DNA from: Thiomicrospira aerophila AL3
GTDB taxonomy: Bacteria > Pseudomonadota > Gammaproteobacteria > Thiomicrospirales > Thiomicrospiraceae
Length of the DNA: 64,000 bases
NCBI RefSeq assembly: GCF_000227665.2
Contig: NZ_CP007030.1
Span: 1,550,001 to 1,614,000 of the forward strand
Direction: 5' to 3'
Under the pieces are notes generated by a model. That model saw only the letters and a program-made list of their open reading frames with translations. It did not search any database and was not told the origin of the DNA. Position 1 is the stretch's first letter. The number at the start of each line of letters is the position of its first letter. Both the position numbers and the translations under genes were made by a program. Shown one piece after another: positions 61,038 to 64,000 of this stretch.

Positions 61038-63344
61038 ATGAAGGTTTGGCACTACTTACGTCATCCCCTAACGCTGTTAACGCTCATTCTAGCCCTGATC
61101 ATTACCGCGTTGCCGTTAAAGGCAAGTGATGACCTGCTTGACCCGGACGATGCGTTCCGCTTACAACCGGTGCAAGTCATTGATGGTCAACTGGCTATTA
61201 GCTGGCAAGTTGCACCAGGATACTATCTGTATCAGGATAGACTGGGGGTTGAATCAGCTGATATCCAACTTCAAGCCATTCAGTTTCCGCCCGCCAAAGA
61301 TAAAAACGATCCCTTTTTTGGCCAGGTCAAAATTTACGATAAAGATTTTACTTTACGCGTTCCCTATCAAGGACAAGCACAACAAGCCACACTGACCATT
61401 CGTTATCAAGGTTGTGCAGAAGAATTTGGAGTCTGCTATCCGCCTCAAACTCAACAAGTCGCAGTAAACCTACCTGCCCAAGCAACCGTTTCTAGCACCA
61501 GTGCCGCAACCGCCAGTTTACCCAACGAAATCAGTTCACTGCGTGCGCTCAATGACTTTTTAGCGAGTCAAACGGGGTTAACCGATACAGGTCTGCTTGA
61601 TGTTGACCAAGCTTTTGCATTTTCTTACCGTCAAAATGGCGAAGGCCAACTGCTTGCTAATTGGAATATGGCCGATGGCTATTATTTGTACCGTGACAAA
61701 ATCAGTGCCACTATCGTGTCAGGTCAAGCTACCATTCAAGGAGTAGTTACGCCGGCTGGCTTAATGAAAGATGATCCGTTATTTGGTCAGGTTGAGGTTT
61801 ATTATGGTCAAGCTACCGCAGACATTACCATCACTGACTTGCAAGGTCCGGTTGTGGTGGAAATTGGTTACCAAGGGTGCGCTGATGTGGGTGTATGTTA
61901 CCCCCCTGAAACCAGACAAATTAATTTAGATCCAGCGACATTTGGTACGGCTTCAGCGGCAAGTATTGCAGCGGCCGGTGCAGCGTCTGCAATGCCAAGC
62001 ACGGTGTCTAGTTTAACTAGCGCGCCGCCTACTGACCCGTCACAAATGTCGGAAGCAGATCGTATTACCAATACACTAATGAACGCCAATCTTTGGATTG
62101 TCGTGCTGACCTTCTTTATTTTCGGATTACTGCTGTCTTTCACCCCCTGTGTATTCCCAATGATACCGATTCTATCGAGTATTATTGTTGGCCAGGGCAA
62201 TCAAAACATTACCGCTCGCAAAGGCTTTATTATCTCGTTAGTGTTTGTATTATCTATGGCACTGGCTTACACCATTGCCGGGGTATTAGCCGGCATATTT
62301 GGTGCAAATTTACAAGCTGCATTACAAAACCCATGGGTACTCGGCACCTTTGCGATTATTTTTGTCCTGCTGGCACTGTCTATGTTTGGATTCTATGAAA
62401 TCCAACTGCCATCGAGCTTGCAAAGTAAAATTACCCAATTGTCTAACAAGCAAAAAGGTGGCTCACTTACCGGTGTTGCCATTATGGGCTTTTTGTCGGC
62501 CTTAATTGTTGGGCCATGCGTAGCGCCACCTCTTGCCGGTGCACTGATCTATATTGGTCAAACAGGTGATGCCGTTCTAGGTGGCTTAGCCCTATTTGCG
62601 ATGAGTTTAGGTATGGGTGTGCCATTATTGCTCCTAGGGGCCTCGGCAGGCAAATTACTCCCACGCGCTGGCGCTTGGATGAATACTGTCAAAGCCGTGT
62701 TTGGTGTGCTATTACTGGCTGTGGCGCTATGGTTAGCAGACCGCGTACTACCCGGCTGGATCAGCATGATTGGTTGGGCACTGCTGCTAATTGTTGCTGC
62801 TATCTACATGGGGGCACTCGAACCCATTGGCGACAAATCCAACTGGCATAAACTTTGGAAAGGTCTTGGATTATCACTCCTTGTTACCGGCTTTGTGATT
62901 ATTATTGGTTTAGCAGGCGGATCACGCGACCTGCTCCAACCGCTCAAAGTCTTCCAGGGTGGTGGCACCGCTGCGCAACAACAAGCGGAGCTTAAGTTCG
63001 AATATATCAATAGTATTGAAGAGCTCCAGGCACGCGTGGGTCAAGGTCAACCGGTCATGCTCGATTTTTATGCTGACTGGTGTGTAAGCTGTATCGAAAT
63101 GGAACGTTTCACCTTTAGTGACCCACAAGTTCAAGCCGCGCTAGACGGGGTGGTGCTCTTAAAAGCGGATGTCACCGCCAATACAGCTGACCATCGCGCA
63201 CTGATGCGTGAACTGGGTATTGTGGGACCACCTGCCATCCTATTTTACAATCCAGCAGGTGTTGAACAGCGAGGTCAACGTGTCGTCGGCTTTAAAAATG
63301 CCACTGAGTTTAAAGCGACTATTGATGCCGCACTCGGTCGCTAG
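61038..63344 (+). CDS. dsbD: Thiol:disulfide interchange protein DsbD with duplicated N-terminal domain
   Basis: A 768-residue protein carrying electrons across the inner membrane to periplasmic thiols. AAAGGATA precedes the ATG at 61038. Signal peptide ends PLKAS. Two nDsbD domains follow: Cys126/Cys133 in YQGCAEEFGVCYPP and Cys281/Cys287 in YQGCADVGVCYPP. Then eight membrane helices with the redox Cys in FTPCVFPMIP and GPCVAPPLAG, and a C-terminal thioredoxin domain with YADWCVSCIEME. E. coli DsbD has a single N-terminal domain and about 565 residues, so the extra copy explains the length. Confidence 0.95.
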   Translation: MKVWHYLRHPLTLLTLILALIITALPLKASDDLLDPDDAFRLQPVQVIDGQLAISWQVAPGYYLYQDRLGVESADIQLQAIQFPPAKDKNDPFFGQVKIYDKDFTLRVPYQGQAQQATLTIRYQGCAEEFGVCYPPQTQQVAVNLPAQATVSSTSAATASLPNEISSLRALNDFLASQTGLTDTGLLDVDQAFAFSYRQNGEGQLLANWNMADGYYLYRDKISATIVSGQATIQGVVTPAGLMKDDPLFGQVEVYYGQATADITITDLQGPVVVEIGYQGCADVGVCYPPETRQINLDPATFGTASAASIAAAGAASAMPSTVSSLTSAPPTDPSQMSEADRITNTLMNANLWIVVLTFFIFGLLLSFTPCVFPMIPILSSIIVGQGNQNITARKGFIISLVFVLSMALAYTIAGVLAGIFGANLQAALQNPWVLGTFAIIFVLLALSMFGFYEIQLPSSLQSKITQLSNKQKGGSLTGVAIMGFLSALIVGPCVAPPLAGALIYIGQTGDAVLGGLALFAMSLGMGVPLLLLGASAGKLLPRAGAWMNTVKAVFGVLLLAVALWLADRVLPGWISMIGWALLLIVAAIYMGALEPIGDKSNWHKLWKGLGLSLLVTGFVIIIGLAGGSRDLLQPLKVFQGGGTAAQQQAELKFEYINSIEELQARVGQGQPVMLDFYADWCVSCIEMERFTFSDPQVQAALDGVVLLKADVTANTADHRALMRELGIVGPPAILFYNPAGVEQRGQRVVGFKNATEFKATIDAALGR

Positions 63345-63366
63345 TTTGTAACAACCATACCAGCAG

Positions 63367-63400
63367 GCCTGCTTATAACTTCATATAAGCAGGCTTTTTT
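63367..63400 (+). terminator. Terminator of dsbD
   Basis: GCCTGCTTATA and TATAAGCAGGC form a perfect 11-pair stem around ACTTCA, followed by six T. A CAGGCCTG copy (63364-63371) forms the base of the stem. Confidence 0.92.
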
Positions 63401-63581
63401 GTTTCACTGCCAAAATAACCAGTATGCAGGTAATTTCGCCGCTTTTTACAACAATTCCATCATCTAGCCCTCATATTTGCTCGCGCTTATCCATAGCAAT
63501 AGCAAAAGAATTAACTTATAATCATGCTCAGTCTTTGCAAAATTTAAACCGCATTCCCAAATTTTTGGAGCCCTAATCCTT

Positions 63582-64000
63582 ATGGCAAGCATTTTGGTCC
63601 TCAATGGTCCTAACCTGAATATGCTCGGACGACGCGAACCCCACATCTACGGTCGTCAAACCCTCGCTGATATTATTGAAGAATTAGAAACCATTGCCGA
63701 TGATTTTGCAGTTAGACTCTGGCATTTTCAAAGCAATGCTGAACACGCCTTAATCGAGCGTATTCATCAAGCCATGGATGATGGCACCGAATTCATTATT
63801 ATTAACCCTGCCGCTTTCACTCATACTAGTGTCGCCATTCGCGATGCCCTCGCGGCGGTTAATATCCCTTTTATCGAAATACACCTCTCTAATGTGCATA
63901 AACGCGAAAGCTTCCGACAGCACTCCTATTTCTCAGACCTAGCCGTTGGCGTCATTGCTGGCCTGGGTGCGGATGGCTATCGCTTTGCATTAGAAGCGGC
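63582..64000 (+). CDS. aroQ: 3-dehydroquinate dehydratase, type II (partial)
   Basis: Starts at ATG 63582 and runs off the right edge after 139 codons; full length is usually 145-150, so little is missing. Landmarks: [20 protein letters not shown] with the catalytic Tyr and Arg loop, [16 protein letters not shown], and [35 protein letters not shown] with the catalytic His. Third step of the shikimate pathway, as is aroC elsewhere in the window for the last. Upstream is a 180-base gap after the dsbD terminator. Confidence 0.96.
   Translation, partial: MASILVLNGPNLNMLGRREPHIYGRQTLADIIEELETIADDFAVRLWHFQSNAEHALIERIHQAMDDGTEFIIINPAAFTHTSVAIRDALAAVNIPFIEIHLSNVHKRESFRQHSYFSDLAVGVIAGLGADGYRFALEA

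Larger units (their letters stand above)
1257..63371. repeat. Dispersed palindrome family CAGGCCTG (28 copies)
   Basis: Exact copies start at 1257, 4036, 5336, 7390, 14749, 17371, 19187, 19415, 20854, 22928, 23833, 23926, 28270, 29713, 33098, 33769, 35393, 36746, 36780, 38257, 40495, 43498, 47411, 48003, 51705, 58592, 60588 and 63364. Eight extend to the 12-base palindrome ACCAGGCCTGGT (19415, 22928, 23926, 29713, 33769, 38257, 43498, 47411 as core starts). An eight-base word is expected about once in 64 kb. Copies fall in genes of every class, usually read as Gln-Ala-Trp/Cys or x-Gly-Leu, once over a stop codon, once in an intergenic gap and once in a terminator stem. Confidence 0.9.

Noticed and set aside
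1-64000. CRISPR arrays, tRNA, rRNA, insertion sequences, prophage
   Set aside because: Looked for but not seen: no regularly spaced direct repeats, no cloverleaf or rRNA stretch recognised, no transposase or phage structural gene.

Overview
The window looks like chromosomal DNA of a gammaproteobacterium with medium GC content (mid-40s percent by eye). The mix of genes (periplasmic thioredoxins and DsbD, a SoxH-like metallo-beta-lactamase-fold protein, flgT/cheV/flgA/flgMN flagellar genes, ACR3, many c-di-GMP proteins) fits a motile, free-living, sulfur-oxidiser-like lineage such as Thiomicrospira and relatives. That placement is inference: no rRNA or tRNA gene was found here to confirm it.

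Layout. 1-21 kb is mostly core metabolism: a TonB-type C-terminus, trpS, a peptidase, ppnP, gloA, an MFS carrier, aroC, an alpha-carbonic-anhydrase-like protein that has lost all three zinc histidines, prmB, mog, lon, rpiA, two periplasmic thiol/sulfur proteins, hemL, a flagellar block (flgT, cheV, flgA, flgM, flgN, a PilZ protein), cysQ, nudE and a nucleotidase. 21-31 kb holds uup, a wrecked VapC-type module and an oxyanion-like sensing locus: a PhnD-like lipoprotein, a porin, an altered MBL-fold protein, a sensor kinase, an NtrC-type regulator and the ACR3 arsenite exporter. 31-38 kb holds hipBA with three evenly spaced operators, then modE and modABC with matching ModE boxes, a TauE-type permease and a scrambled tandem toxin-antitoxin region. 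38-48.8 kb has two cysteine-rich small proteins, a GGDEF-EAL protein, a phosphohistidine phosphatase, a nitroreductase and a copper-resistance cluster (cusRS-like pair split by a HigBA module; copA, copB and a His-rich cupredoxin). 48.8-58.1 kb is one probable leftward five-gene operon for c-di-GMP signalling, built around a 1.5k-residue CBS-PAS hybrid kinase. 58-64 kb has a methyltransferase, fxsA, a DsbD with a doubled N-terminal domain, and the start of aroQ.

Two themes cut across the window. First, the palindrome CAGGCCTG occurs 28 times (about once per 2.3 kb), in genes, over a stop codon and in a terminator; one copy would be expected by chance. It behaves like a highly iterated palindrome or uptake-type repeat. 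Second, at least five toxin-antitoxin loci are present in different states: intact (hipBA; higBA inside the copper regulator operon), internally deleted, frameshifted and fused. No CRISPR array, rRNA, tRNA, insertion sequence or prophage was seen, and there is no gene-free stretch longer than about 300 bases.
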